Below are positions 8,800 through 18,162 of a DNA stretch of 64,000 nucleotides, piece after piece. The notes below the pieces were generated by a model, which was not told the DNA's origin, did no database searches, and saw only the letters and a program-made list of their open reading frames with translations. Both the position numbers and the translations under genes were made by a program. Each line of letters starts with the position of its first letter. The first letter of the stretch is position 1. The DNA is from Rhodospirillales bacterium (GTDB lineage: Bacteria; Pseudomonadota; Alphaproteobacteria; ATCC43930; CGMCC-115725), in contig JAQGIC010000037.1 in assembly GCA_028288725.1 (NCBI GenBank), positions 1 through 64,000 on the forward strand, written 5' to 3'.

Positions 8800-10316
8800 G
8801 CTACGGCCCCTCGGGCCTTGTTACTGGAAGAAGGGCCGATATCGATCCTGCCGTCGGCGGTGAACCCGTCGTCGAACAGCAGCGGGATGGTGCTCAGCAC
8901 AGGCGCCTTGACCAGCCGCTCCAACTGGGCGACCGACCGGATCGAGCTGTCGAGCAGTTCGGCGACGAATGCCATGGCCACGCCCAGGACGAGCGCGCCG
9001 ACGCAGCCGGCGACGAAGAACATCAGCAGCGGCAGGTTGACCGTCACCGGCAGGCCCGGGCGATCGATCACCTTGATCTGCTCGGGTAGTTCGAAATGGC
9101 CGAGATCGACGGTCAGGCGCGCGGTCTCGAAGCGCTTCAGCAGTGAATCGTAAAGATCGCGCTGGGTCCGGGCCTCGCGATCCAGGTCGTTCAGTTCGCG
9201 CTCGACCCCGCCGAAGGCCTCGGTCTTGGTTTCCATGTCGGCGACATCCTTGGTCAGGCTGTCGATTTCGCGTCCGAGACCCTTGACCTTGGCTTCGGCC
9301 GTCTGCAGCCCGGTCAGCTGCGAGATCAGCAGGGGCTGAGTGCCGCTGCCCGGCTGCGAGCCGTTGGCGCCGGTCGGCGGCGGCAGGTCGGCCTGCATGG
9401 TCGAGGCGCGGTTCCACAGCTGCGCCAGATCCTCGGTCGAGAGCGACTGGGCCTGCTGGATCTGGCGCGCGCGCTCTTCCTGCAGCCGCTCCAGCTGATG
9501 GATGGCGCCCTGAACCGCGCTATGCTCGTCGGTATAGCGGGCCCGCAGCATGGCGAGCTGGCCCGAGATCTGGACGATCTGCTCTTCGATCTTGCCGACG
9601 ATCGGGTTGGCCGAGGCCAGGCGATCGCGCAGGCTCTGCTGCGTCGCCTCGGCCCCGGCCAGCTCGGTCTTGCGCTGCTGCAGCGTGTCGCGCAATAGCG
9701 ACAGGCGCTGGATATTGGCGGCGTGCAGTTCGGGCAATTGATCGGAATGCCGGTTGCGGAAGGTGGCAAGCGCTATCTCGGCCTTCTCCACGTCCGCCTT
9801 CTTCTCCTTGATCTTGTCCGACAGGAACACCTCGGAATTCGCGACCGAGGACTGGCCAGGCGCGCGGATCGCCTCGATGAAGCGGATGGCGACGACTTCC
9901 AGTACCTGGGTCATCTGGTCGGGACTGCGCGAGCGCATCTTGAGTTCGACCAGGTCCTTGCCGACCAGTCGGGCGGTCAAGGCGCGGGACAATTGCTGAA
10001 CGATCGCCTCGCGGTCGGCGTCCGAACCGTTCTCGGGCACCAGCTTCAGGCTGTTGACCACATCCCACAGGATGTGCCGGCTCTGCAGCAGGACGGTCAG
10101 CCCGTCCATCCGGTCCTTCAGGTTGGTCTGGACGGCCAAATCCTGCACGACCGGGTTATTGGCGATTTCCTGGACCAGGATGGTCATGCGCGTCTCGTAG
10201 ATGCGGGGCGCCAGAATGCCGACGATCAATCCGAGCAGGGGCAGTACGACGAACGGGGCGACGACCAGATAGCGTCGCCGCCATCCCGCCAGCAGCACCG
10301 TGCTCAGCAGAGCCAT
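8796..10316 (-). CDS. Wzz/GumC-type polysaccharide chain-length/co-polymerase protein
   Basis: Inner-membrane co-polymerase of the Wzx/Wzy pathway. From the ATG at 10316 (506 residues) it has TM1 (VVAPFVVLPLLGLIVGIL), a large periplasmic part rich in coiled coil (about 170-400), a proline-containing stretch and TM2 (LLMFFVAGCVGALVLGVAMAF), and it ends shortly after, without a cytoplasmic kinase domain. A separate CpsD-like P-loop protein is encoded at 24581. I chose 10316 because the extra residues of the ORF-track start (10388) overlap the upstream lipoprotein gene; a TTG at 10334 behind GGAGACC is another possibility. Counterpart of SypO. Confidence 0.88.
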   Translation of the reverse strand: MALLSTVLLAGWRRRYLVVAPFVVLPLLGLIVGILAPRIYETRMTILVQEIANNPVVQDLAVQTNLKDRMDGLTVLLQSRHILWDVVNSLKLVPENGSDADREAIVQQLSRALTARLVGKDLVELKMRSRSPDQMTQVLEVVAIRFIEAIRAPGQSSVANSEVFLSDKIKEKKADVEKAEIALATFRNRHSDQLPELHAANIQRLSLLRDTLQQRKTELAGAEATQQSLRDRLASANPIVGKIEEQIVQISGQLAMLRARYTDEHSAVQGAIHQLERLQEERARQIQQAQSLSTEDLAQLWNRASTMQADLPPPTGANGSQPGSGTQPLLISQLTGLQTAEAKVKGLGREIDSLTKDVADMETKTEAFGGVERELNDLDREARTQRDLYDSLLKRFETARLTVDLGHFELPEQIKVIDRPGLPVTVNLPLLMFFVAGCVGALVLGVAMAFVAELLDSSIRSVAQLERLVKAPVLSTIPLLFDDGFTADGRIDIGPSSSNKARGAVA

Positions 10317-10323
10317 GTCGAAC

Positions 10324-10830
10324 TTAACGGACAATCGCTTGGTCTCCAAAATCGAGCCGCGCTGTGTTCGGCGGCTGACCGACGTCATAGCGCGTCTGGG
10401 TCACATGCAACGTCGCAGGCAAATGTTGCGCCACAAAGCGCGCGTGACGGTTGGCGGCCAGGGCGGCCGCCATCGGCGACGGATCGTCGGACGGCCCGAC
10501 GATCAACACGGCATCCCGCTGCGTGCCGGCGATCGCCGTCAGTTGCTGAAGATCGTTGTTCGGGATTGACAGGGAGCCGTCCTGATCGACGACCCTGAGC
10601 GTGATCGGGTCGGGCGTCGATTTCTCAGGCTTGCCGCGGGCCTTTGCCAGCATCTCCTCGACCGTCATCGGCTTCTGCGGGTTCGCCTTCGCCGCTTCCT
10701 GCTGCAGCAGCAGCCGGTCGCTGGCGGGGATCAGCTGCGCCGGTGCCTGACTGGCGCAGCCGGTCAATACCCCGGCCGACAGCAGGATGCCGAGACAGGA
10801 CCGGGCGTGTTTCGGCGAACGGCGCTGCAT
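10324..10830 (-). CDS. Outer-membrane-type lipoprotein with a degenerate OmpA-like C-terminus
   Basis: 168 residues from the ATG at 10830, which follows a strong AGGAGAGTG ribosome site; the ORF-track start adds 18 unlikely residues. The signal peptide ends in the lipobox LSAGVLTGC, so it should be lipidated. The C-terminal part (DAVLIVGPSDDPS, then ALAANRHARFVAQHL) resembles the beginning of an OmpA/peptidoglycan-binding fold but lacks the usual NxxLSxxRA signature in full, so this is tentative. It lies between the secreted hydrolase-like gene and Wzz. An OmpA-family gene (sypB) is present in the V. fischeri syp locus, so a cell-wall-linked accessory role is plausible. Confidence 0.8.
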   Translation of the reverse strand: MQRRSPKHARSCLGILLSAGVLTGCASQAPAQLIPASDRLLLQQEAAKANPQKPMTVEEMLAKARGKPEKSTPDPITLRVVDQDGSLSIPNNDLQQLTAIAGTQRDAVLIVGPSDDPSPMAAALAANRHARFVAQHLPATLHVTQTRYDVGQPPNTARLDFGDQAIVR

Positions 10831-10885
10831 CACTCTCCTGACGATCTGGTCCGGTCCGGCCCGGCTATGGCAAGTTGCGATCATC

Positions 10886-13354
10886 TTATCGCAAATTGCG
10901 CGCGAATTGGATCAAGTCGCCGCGCAATGCGATAAGATCGACTTCCGGTCGAACCGTGCCCTTCCACTCGCCCGGTACCGCGCGGCGGATCTTGGCCAGC
11001 AATGAACCGGCGTCCTTGTTCGTGGCGGCAAGTCCCTCGAGCCAGGCCATCCAGCGGGCGTCGTCGACGCCGCGGGCGATGCGCAGCAGCCCATCGTCGA
11101 TATCCGGTACCGCCAGGCAGGATTGCTCGGTGATCGGCAACAGCATGATATCGGCCTCGCGCCCGTCGGTCGGGTCGAACGGATCGGCGGTCGGAATGCG
11201 GCCGTGCCATTGCAGGTAGCCCGACGCGCCCGAGCGCCACAGATAGAAGCCGGCCGCCAGTTCCATGTTCGGCATGTTGTAGAGCCAGGGCACGGTGCCT
11301 CTGGCGCGGATCTCCTTCAACTCGTCGGCATCGATGCCGAACCCGGTGTTGAGCAAGGCCACGTCGAACAGGGGCAGCAGTTTCCGATCTTCCTTATGGT
11401 TCAAATGACCGGCGACCTTGGCGTCGGGTATAATGCCTCGCAAATTGCGACGGATGCGTTCCAGATCCTCGGGCATCGAACCGGGGTTGCCCGGCTCATC
11501 CGCGATCGACCAGAGCGGTCCGGTCTCGCCGCGTTGCCGCAGCAGCCGGTCGAGCAGGCTCAGCGGTCCACCGATGCCGTCGATACCGACGCCGGCGATC
11601 AGGCGCTTCAGCGGGGCATAGGCCAGCACCGGGCCGGTGAAGCCGGCGTCCCGAACCAGCGCCATTTGGTTGGCGAAGCGGGTCAGATGATTGGCGTCCG
11701 GCGTGACGAGCGCGGGCGAGACGCTGGTCAGGCCCAGGCGGACCATGAAATTGAGGTCGCACGACGCCGCCCGGTCGCGGGCCGCATCGGACAGGTTGAA
11801 CCAGTCATCGTAGGGCGGATCCTCCAGATAGACGCCGACGCCCTGGGGCGCCGCGGCGAGCGTCACCGGCAGCACCTCGATCTCGAACGATTGGGTGGTG
11901 CTATGGCCGTTGGCGGCGACCGTGACCGAGCCCTGGTAGATGCCCGGCGGCGCCTTTTCCGAGGCCTGGATGATCATGTTGATCCGGCGCGGCAGGCCGG
12001 CGCGCAGCGCCATGTTCTCCATGTCGCCGCGCAGATGGTCGGCGGTCACTTCCAGAACCGCGATCGACGGATCGTAGCGGGTATAGCGCCACTGCCCCCA
12101 TCGCATCTCGGTGAACAGCTCGCGATTGCCCAGCGCCGCCGCATGGACCGTGACGGTCGCCTGCTTCGCCTCGTCGTCCGACAGCGCCATGAAATCCAAG
12201 CTGACCAGGCCGCCGCGCGCGACCGATCGCCTGGGTAGGACCTGGGCCTGGGCCGCGGGCGGACGCCAGCCCGGAACGGCGACGGCACCCGACTTCAGCA
12301 GGCCGATGCTGAGGTTGGCCGGGATCGGCCCGCCCTTGTCGAAGCCGGTGACCGGCCAGCGCTCCAGGAACCGTTCGCGCCGGGCGGCCTGCACCGCCTG
12401 CAGCGCCTTGTAGCCGTTGGCAGCCGGCTCGATCAGGACGGCCGACAGGAAGGTCGCCTCCAGCCCGTCGCCCGACTGCTCGATGGTCAGCCGGCCGTCG
12501 GTCACCGGCACATTGATCGTGACCAGGCCGCCGCGCCGGCGGCCGAACAGGGTCCAGGGATCGCCGTCGGCCAGCGCCTCGCCGTCGCGGCCGGCATAGT
12601 AGACGCTATGGATCCATTGCGCCGGCGTCAGGTGATATTCGAGCGCGGTATGGCCGTTCACCACGATCTTGCGATTGAGCTCGTGCGGCAGGAATTCCCA
12701 CTCGCCGACATCCTCGCTCCACAGGGTGACGGTCCAGTCGCCGTTCTGCCAAGGCACCACGAACTTGTCGACGCCGCGCAGGCCGGTGCCGATCAGGCCG
12801 TCGCCCGACGGCCGGGTGATCGCGATCTGGGTCTTGCCGATCAGACGCGGGTCATTGGCGATGAGCGGCTCGAACCCTGGAAACACGGCGCCCCCGCCCG
12901 GGCCCAGCTTCCAGCCATGGGCGCCGTCCGGCAGGCTGAAGCCCACTTCCACGGAAATCTTGCCGAGCGTCACCGCCGGTTGCCCGTCGCCGGCGAAGAC
13001 GATGATGCGGCGGATGTCGGTGATGTCGATCTTGCGGCCGGACGGTGTGACCCATTGGCCCGGCAGCGAGCGGATGCGGAACGGGCCCGGCGGCACGATA
13101 CGCTCCTCGCCCAGGCGCTGGGCATAGCCATTCGACTGGCCGTCGTCGACGCGCAGCACGACCAGTTCCGGCGCCCCCGATGTGTTCTCGCCGACGATCG
13201 ACAGTTCGGTGTTCCGTTCGAGTTTGAGCGGCGGCGAGAAATCATGGGAGGACGGCGTGCGTCCATTGCCCAGCGGCAGCTCTTGGATCGCGCCGGCCGC
13301 CCGGGCCTGGGTGAGCGACAGCGCGGCGGCGAGCGCCAGCAACAGGAGTCTCAT
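10886..13354 (-). CDS. Secreted glycoside-hydrolase-like protein (DUF4091-type C-terminus)
   Basis: 822 residues from the ATG at 13354, which overlaps the upstream glycosyltransferase stop as ATGA; the ORF track adds about 150 shadow residues. A signal peptide (MRLLLLALAAALSLTQARA) is followed by beta-rich regions and then, after about residue 450, a TIM-barrel-like region with IADEPGNPGSMPEDLERIR, HLNHKED, PWLYNMPN and a C-terminal segment (SGYLQWHGR, IDDGLLRIARGVDDARWMAWLE) typical of DUF4091 glycan-active proteins. The DEP pair could hold an acidic catalytic residue. It probably trims or modifies the exported polysaccharide in the periplasm or outside. Family-level call only; substrate unknown. 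Confidence 0.75.
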   Translation of the reverse strand: MRLLLLALAAALSLTQARAAGAIQELPLGNGRTPSSHDFSPPLKLERNTELSIVGENTSGAPELVVLRVDDGQSNGYAQRLGEERIVPPGPFRIRSLPGQWVTPSGRKIDITDIRRIIVFAGDGQPAVTLGKISVEVGFSLPDGAHGWKLGPGGGAVFPGFEPLIANDPRLIGKTQIAITRPSGDGLIGTGLRGVDKFVVPWQNGDWTVTLWSEDVGEWEFLPHELNRKIVVNGHTALEYHLTPAQWIHSVYYAGRDGEALADGDPWTLFGRRRGGLVTINVPVTDGRLTIEQSGDGLEATFLSAVLIEPAANGYKALQAVQAARRERFLERWPVTGFDKGGPIPANLSIGLLKSGAVAVPGWRPPAAQAQVLPRRSVARGGLVSLDFMALSDDEAKQATVTVHAAALGNRELFTEMRWGQWRYTRYDPSIAVLEVTADHLRGDMENMALRAGLPRRINMIIQASEKAPPGIYQGSVTVAANGHSTTQSFEIEVLPVTLAAAPQGVGVYLEDPPYDDWFNLSDAARDRAASCDLNFMVRLGLTSVSPALVTPDANHLTRFANQMALVRDAGFTGPVLAYAPLKRLIAGVGIDGIGGPLSLLDRLLRQRGETGPLWSIADEPGNPGSMPEDLERIRRNLRGIIPDAKVAGHLNHKEDRKLLPLFDVALLNTGFGIDADELKEIRARGTVPWLYNMPNMELAAGFYLWRSGASGYLQWHGRIPTADPFDPTDGREADIMLLPITEQSCLAVPDIDDGLLRIARGVDDARWMAWLEGLAATNKDAGSLLAKIRRAVPGEWKGTVRPEVDLIALRGDLIQFARNLR

Positions 13355-14484
13355 GATAACCCGTCGATCAGAGTGGCGACCTGGGCGGCGCGCGCCTCCC
13401 AGGTCTCGGAACGGACCCGGTCGCGGCGCTCGGCACGCCGCGCATCCGGTTCGTGGAGGGATTGCTCGATCGCGGCGACGAAGCCGGCCGCGTCGGGCGC
13501 GATCGAAATCAGATCGGCATAGGCATCGAGCGCCGGAAACGGCGTCGAGACGATCGGTTGGCCCGTCGCGAGATATTCCCGCAGCTTCAAGGGGTTGCTC
13601 GCCCGGATCTGCGCATTGTCGATGAACGGCAGCAGCGAGACCTGCCAATGCTGGCAATAGCCCGGCAGGGCCGAATGCGGGCGGGGTCCGATCAGCCGGA
13701 CGTTCGGGACCGACGTCAGCCGCTCGACCGGCACGCGCACTTCGCCGATCACCAGAAAGGTCCAACCGGGCAGGCGCCGCGCGGCCTCGGCCAACAACGC
13801 CTGGTCCAGCCACGCCGACAGGCTGCCGTAGAACCCGGCGACCGGGCCCTCGGGCAGATCCGGCGCGCGCGGGGCCGGCGCCGCGAACAAAGCGATGTCG
13901 GCGCCATGGGGTAGCATCAGGGTTTTCGCGGTCGGGAATCTCGCGGCCAGCGCCGGGGATGCCGCCAGGATTCGGTCGGCCTTGGCCGCGAGCCGGGTCT
14001 CCGCCCGGGTCACCGGCCCATGATCGACCCCGGCCAGATGGGCGAAATCATCGCCGCAATAATAGAGCGTCGCGCGTTCGCCGAACGCGCCCATCAGATC
14101 GACGACCGTCGGCAAGGACGCCCATAGCACCGGCCGGACGATGCCGCGCGCCGCCATCACCCGGCGGACCTGGCGCCCGACCAGCCGGCGGTTGAGCCAC
14201 GCGGCCAACGGGTTGCCCGGCCAGGGCAGCGCCAGCGGCGCCACGACGGACAGGTTGGGCGGAACCGGTTCGCGCTCGACCGGGCCGCCGGACCGGCCGA
14301 ACAGGGCGGCCCGCAGCTTCTGGACGATCCGCTTCAGGTCGGCGAAACCCAGGCGCGGCCGGCGCAGGCCGATCGAATTGACCCAGACGACGCGCCGGTC
14401 GGCGGCCAGCCGCTTGACCAGATGCTGCGTGCTGCTGGGATGACGCCCCCAATCCTCGCCGAAGACGATCAGATCGGCGGTCAT
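13351..14484 (-). CDS. Glycosyltransferase, GT-B fold (TuaH-like)
   Basis: 377 residues from the ATG at 14484, which overlaps the acyltransferase stop as ATGA; the longer ORF-track start is a shadow of the acyltransferase gene. The N-terminus IVFGEDWGRHPSSTQHLVKRL and the C-terminal pattern SLLPFIDNAQIRASNPLKLREYLATGQPIVST are characteristic of GT-B transferases that assemble exopolysaccharide or teichuronic acid units. Both neighbours overlap it by 4 nt. Sugar specificity is unknown. Confidence 0.87.
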   Translation of the reverse strand: MTADLIVFGEDWGRHPSSTQHLVKRLAADRRVVWVNSIGLRRPRLGFADLKRIVQKLRAALFGRSGGPVEREPVPPNLSVVAPLALPWPGNPLAAWLNRRLVGRQVRRVMAARGIVRPVLWASLPTVVDLMGAFGERATLYYCGDDFAHLAGVDHGPVTRAETRLAAKADRILAASPALAARFPTAKTLMLPHGADIALFAAPAPRAPDLPEGPVAGFYGSLSAWLDQALLAEAARRLPGWTFLVIGEVRVPVERLTSVPNVRLIGPRPHSALPGYCQHWQVSLLPFIDNAQIRASNPLKLREYLATGQPIVSTPFPALDAYADLISIAPDAAGFVAAIEQSLHEPDARRAERRDRVRSETWEARAAQVATLIDGLS

Positions 14485-15188
14485 TGACCACCGGACAGGG
14501 AACGCACGATTTTCGCCGGCGCCCCGGCGGCGAGCACGAAGGCCGGCAGATCCCTGGTCACGACCGAGCCGGCCGCGACGACCGTACCCCGGCCGATGGT
14601 GACGCCGGCCGAAACGGTGACGCCGGTCGCCAGCCAGACATCGTCTTCCAGCACGATATCGCCGATCTGGTCGGCGGTGTCGGACAGGCCCGCGGCGCGG
14701 GCGGCGGCGTCGAGCGGGTGGCCCGGGTAGCCAGCCAGAAAGGCGCGGCCGGCGATGCGGACATTGTCGCCGATCGTCACGCGGCCGCCGACCGCGATGG
14801 TCGTCTGCCAGCCGATATCGACATTGCGGCCGACCGTCAGGATCGGGTCGTCGCTGGCCGCCCGGCCGCTGAAGGTGCTCTGGGCCGAGACCCGGCAATC
14901 CGCGCCGAAGCTGAGGCGCAGCCGGCCCAGCACCAGCGGCATGCCGCCGTAGAGATAGAGGTTGGCGGCGGGCGCTTCGAGCCGCGATTGGAACAGGGGC
15001 GTCCAATAGAGCGCGCGGGTCAGATTGGCGAACAGGCCGGATAGCGCCAGATGCAGCGCATAGAGCGGCTTGTGCAGAACGGGGAGGACCGGAACGGCGC
15101 CGCCGCGCGCGGCTTTGGCCAGGCGCCACACCCGCTGCGCCAGCGGGCTGTCGCCACGTTTTGCCCAATCCTTCAATCCCACCAGCAT
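14481..15188 (-). CDS. Hexapeptide-repeat acyltransferase (LbH family)
   Basis: Left-handed parallel beta-helix O-acetyltransferase likely to decorate the repeat unit. Isoleucine-patch repeats are visible (VGRNVDIGWQTTIAVGG, VTIGDNVRIAGRAFLAG, IVLEDDVWLATGVTVSAGVTIG). The ORF track starts at a TTG (15287) that overlaps the upstream stop as TTGA, in keeping with the chain of overlaps in the operon. I prefer the ATG at 15188 (235 residues) because the extra 33 residues are low-complexity and look unconserved. Both starts remain possible. Counterpart of SypM. Confidence 0.83.
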   Translation of the reverse strand: MLVGLKDWAKRGDSPLAQRVWRLAKAARGGAVPVLPVLHKPLYALHLALSGLFANLTRALYWTPLFQSRLEAPAANLYLYGGMPLVLGRLRLSFGADCRVSAQSTFSGRAASDDPILTVGRNVDIGWQTTIAVGGRVTIGDNVRIAGRAFLAGYPGHPLDAAARAAGLSDTADQIGDIVLEDDVWLATGVTVSAGVTIGRGTVVAAGSVVTRDLPAFVLAAGAPAKIVRSLSGGQ

Positions 15189-15283
15189 CGGCCGCCCTGT
15201 CTCAAGCTGTCCCCGCGTCGCTTCCTGCGACTTGGGCCTCCCCGCGCCCTCGTCCTGCAGGAGACGGGCCAACTCGGGTTTTC

Positions 15284-16750
15284 TCAAGGCTCCGGCGGAT
15301 CGTCCTCGTCCACGACGTCGCCGGCCGCCATGCGACCCGCGAAACGCGAAACCGACAGGGCCAGGGCCAGCAGAATATAGATCGGCCAGGTGAAGCCCTG
15401 GGTCAGGAAGCTGCCCGACACGATGAAGCTCGCCAGACCCGCCAGCACCGCCTGGGCGATGGCATAGGCCTCGAGATTCATCCGGACGCCCTCGGCGCGC
15501 AACCGGTCGAGCGTGCGCAGCGCGCCGAACGAGCGTTTGACCGTGGCCCCGACCAGCACCAGAAACAGGATCAGGCCGACGAAACCGGTCTCGGCCAACA
15601 CGCCGAACCAGGTGCTGTGGACGGCCTTGGCGAAACCTTCCCAGTTCGAGGTGTAGAAGTAGAAATTGCCCGGGAAATTATCGATGCCGACGCCGAACAG
15701 CGGATGATCGAGCGCCATGCGAAAGGCGGCCTGCCAGGCATAAAGCCGGCCGGCGGCGGACTCGTCGACCATGCCCGCCTCGGCGGCGCCGCCCGATTGG
15801 CGACCGGAAATGCCGGCAAGCGCGAACAGCGCCATGGCGCCGAGACCGCCGACGCCGATGGTGACGACGCGCGATTTGATGGTGCGGAGCGCGAACACGG
15901 CGAACACGGCGGCGGCGCCCAGCAGGCCGCCGCGGCTTTTCGTGTCGAGAATGGCGATCAGGATGATGATGGCGCTGATCAGGCCGAATATTCGATTCGA
16001 CCAGCTCATGCCGGGCGACAGCAGATAGGCGACGGAGAACGAGATCGGGAACAGCAGCACGAGCGAGAGGTCGTTCGGATCGCCCAGCAGCGAGCCCATC
16101 TCGCGCCCGATCGTGACGCGCGTGCCCTCGACCAGATTGATCGGATCGCCGGTATTGTGGATCGCGACCAGCGAGACCGCGAGCCCGGCCGCGACCAGCA
16201 CCTTGCCGGCGAGCGCCAGTTCCCGCGGATTGCGCGCCAGCCAGGCGATGGCCGGCACCATGATGGCGATCTTGCTGTAGGTGTCGATCCAATAGGACAT
16301 CGAGTTCGCGCGATTGGTTGCGAACAGGATGCCGATCGTCACCTGGGCGAAGAACAGCGAGAAATAGGTCAGCTCCCGAGACCAATAGGGCTTGATCCGC
16401 CCGATCGCGAGCTGGGTGCCGAGGACGAGCATGCTGGCGACGGCGAGCAGCAACGGCAGATGCAGATTATATAGTTGCGGAAACGCCTCGTGCAGCCGGA
16501 AGAACGACAGGGCGATGAAGGACAGGCACAGAATATACGGCTGCTTGATGACCAGCGCCGTGGCGATCGGCGCGAAGGCCAGCCCGACGATCAACAGGGG
16601 CGACGGCAGGTAGAACCACAGCAGGCCGGCCCCGATCGAGACGCCCAGGCCGATGGCGATCTGACGGCGCAGCGCGCGCTTGACGCGTTCCGGATCCGCC
16701 AGATCCAGCTCGTCCGGCAGATTGCGCTGGTGAAGGTGCTCGATCGCCAT
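15284..16750 (-). CDS. O-antigen ligase/polymerase family protein (Wzy-like)
   Basis: 488 residues from the ATG at 16750, which overlaps the flippase stop as TGATG; the ORF track includes about 200 shadow residues. It is a polytopic inner-membrane protein with about ten TM segments and a Wzy_C-type periplasmic loop containing MALDHPLFGVGIDNFPGNF and VHSTWFGVLAETGFVGLILF, the hallmark of WaaL/Wzy O-antigen ligase-polymerase proteins. It probably polymerises repeat units flipped by the adjacent Wzx. Counterpart of SypK/SypL. The C-terminal tail is acidic (DVVDEDDPPEP). Confidence 0.88.
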   Translation of the reverse strand: MAIEHLHQRNLPDELDLADPERVKRALRRQIAIGLGVSIGAGLLWFYLPSPLLIVGLAFAPIATALVIKQPYILCLSFIALSFFRLHEAFPQLYNLHLPLLLAVASMLVLGTQLAIGRIKPYWSRELTYFSLFFAQVTIGILFATNRANSMSYWIDTYSKIAIMVPAIAWLARNPRELALAGKVLVAAGLAVSLVAIHNTGDPINLVEGTRVTIGREMGSLLGDPNDLSLVLLFPISFSVAYLLSPGMSWSNRIFGLISAIIILIAILDTKSRGGLLGAAAVFAVFALRTIKSRVVTIGVGGLGAMALFALAGISGRQSGGAAEAGMVDESAAGRLYAWQAAFRMALDHPLFGVGIDNFPGNFYFYTSNWEGFAKAVHSTWFGVLAETGFVGLILFLVLVGATVKRSFGALRTLDRLRAEGVRMNLEAYAIAQAVLAGLASFIVSGSFLTQGFTWPIYILLALALSVSRFAGRMAAGDVVDEDDPPEP

Positions 16751-18162
16751 CAGGCGGGCCGCCGGAAACGTGCCGGTACGGGCGCCAGGCCCAGGGCCAA
16801 GGCCATGACGCCGGCGGTCAGGCAGCCGGCACAGAGTGCCAGCCCGCCGCTGAACCAGTTCAGCCCCGCCGGCGCAAACCAGGCCGCGACGGCGGCGAAG
16901 GCGGCATACAGCATCAGCCGCGCCCAAGGCAGGTTGAGCGGGACCCGTCGCTGGCTGTCGATCATGAACAGCACGAGGCGCGCGACATAGGCGGTCACGG
17001 TCGCGATCACCGCGCCCATCACGCCCAGTACCGGGATCAGCAGCAGATAGGCCGCGAGCGCCACGCCGGCCGAGGCGAGATTGATCACGGTCGGCCGCGA
17101 AGTGCCGCGGCCGGTGAAGGAGCCGACGTTCAGCAGGTCGCCGGCATGCTGCGCCACCGCCCCGATGATGAGCCACGGTACGTAACGGATGGCGCCATGA
17201 TAGGCGGGTGGGGTCATGAGGGTGACGAGCACCGGCCCGCCGATCGCGACGCCGAGGCAGATCCAGGTCAGGTAGGTGAGCCCGAACGTCACCGTGCGCG
17301 CACTCCTTTCGCGGCCTTGCGGCTCGCTCAGAATACCGATCCGGCGGGGGAACCACCAGAGACCGAACGGCTGAAATAGCAGAGGGGCGATTAACGCAAC
17401 CTTTGCGGCGATGGCATATTCGGCAAGGGCCGCGACCGGAACGACCGGGGCCAGCAGCAACCGGTCGAACGATCCCAGCACGAAGCCACCCAATCCGGCC
17501 AGCACCAGGGGCGAGCCGTAGCGCATCAGCACGCCGGCCATGGGCAGGTCGAACCGCACGCCGGTCGCCCGCGCCTGCTGGACCGCGAGGATCAACGCGG
17601 TCAGCGCCGCCGCCGCGAGCCCCGCCGCCATCACGCCCGGTACGCCCAGATCGGCGTTGAGCGCCACCACGATCAACGTGGCCTGCAGCAACGAACGCAG
17701 GCCGATCATGGCCAGATAGAAACTCGCCCGATCGGTCAGCCGGAGCCAGGCGAGCGGCACCTGGATAGCCCCATCCAGCGCTACGGAACCCAGCAGCAGC
17801 CGCAGCGCCATGGGATCGACCGCGGGCCCCAGCAGTCGCTGGATCAGGCCGCTCGCGCCTTGCAGTGCCAGAGCCGCCACGGCCCCCAGCATCAGGATCA
17901 GACCGAAGGCGGCCGCGGCGATCCGCCGGCGGGTCGGCGCGTCCCGGGCGTCGCCGATGAAACGATAGAGCGCATCGACCAGGCCGAAGCCCAGGACCAC
18001 GGTCGCGACGTCGGCCAGGCTCTGCATCAGTTCGATCGAGCCATATTCGGTCGTCGACAGATGACCGGTGACGAACGGCACCATGACGATGGCGAGCCCG
18101 CGGGCCAGCGCCACGGACAGGGCATAGAACAAGGCCTGGCCCAGCGGCTTGCGCAGACCCAC
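16750..18162 (-). CDS. Wzx-type polysaccharide flippase (MOP superfamily)
   Basis: 470 residues from a GTG at 18162 that shares one base with the upstream stop (TAGTG); the longer ORF-track start is a shadow. Twelve or more hydrophobic segments, starting QALFYALSVALARGLAIVMVPFVTGHLSTTEYGSIELMQ, match polysaccharide biosynthesis/MATE-like flippases that move the undecaprenyl-linked repeat unit across the inner membrane. Its place between a GT4 and a Wzy-like gene fits the Wzx/Wzy pathway. Confidence 0.88.
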   Translation of the reverse strand: MGLRKPLGQALFYALSVALARGLAIVMVPFVTGHLSTTEYGSIELMQSLADVATVVLGFGLVDALYRFIGDARDAPTRRRIAAAAFGLILMLGAVAALALQGASGLIQRLLGPAVDPMALRLLLGSVALDGAIQVPLAWLRLTDRASFYLAMIGLRSLLQATLIVVALNADLGVPGVMAAGLAAAALTALILAVQQARATGVRFDLPMAGVLMRYGSPLVLAGLGGFVLGSFDRLLLAPVVPVAALAEYAIAAKVALIAPLLFQPFGLWWFPRRIGILSEPQGRERSARTVTFGLTYLTWICLGVAIGGPVLVTLMTPPAYHGAIRYVPWLIIGAVAQHAGDLLNVGSFTGRGTSRPTVINLASAGVALAAYLLLIPVLGVMGAVIATVTAYVARLVLFMIDSQRRVPLNLPWARLMLYAAFAAVAAWFAPAGLNWFSGGLALCAGCLTAGVMALALGLAPVPARFRRPA

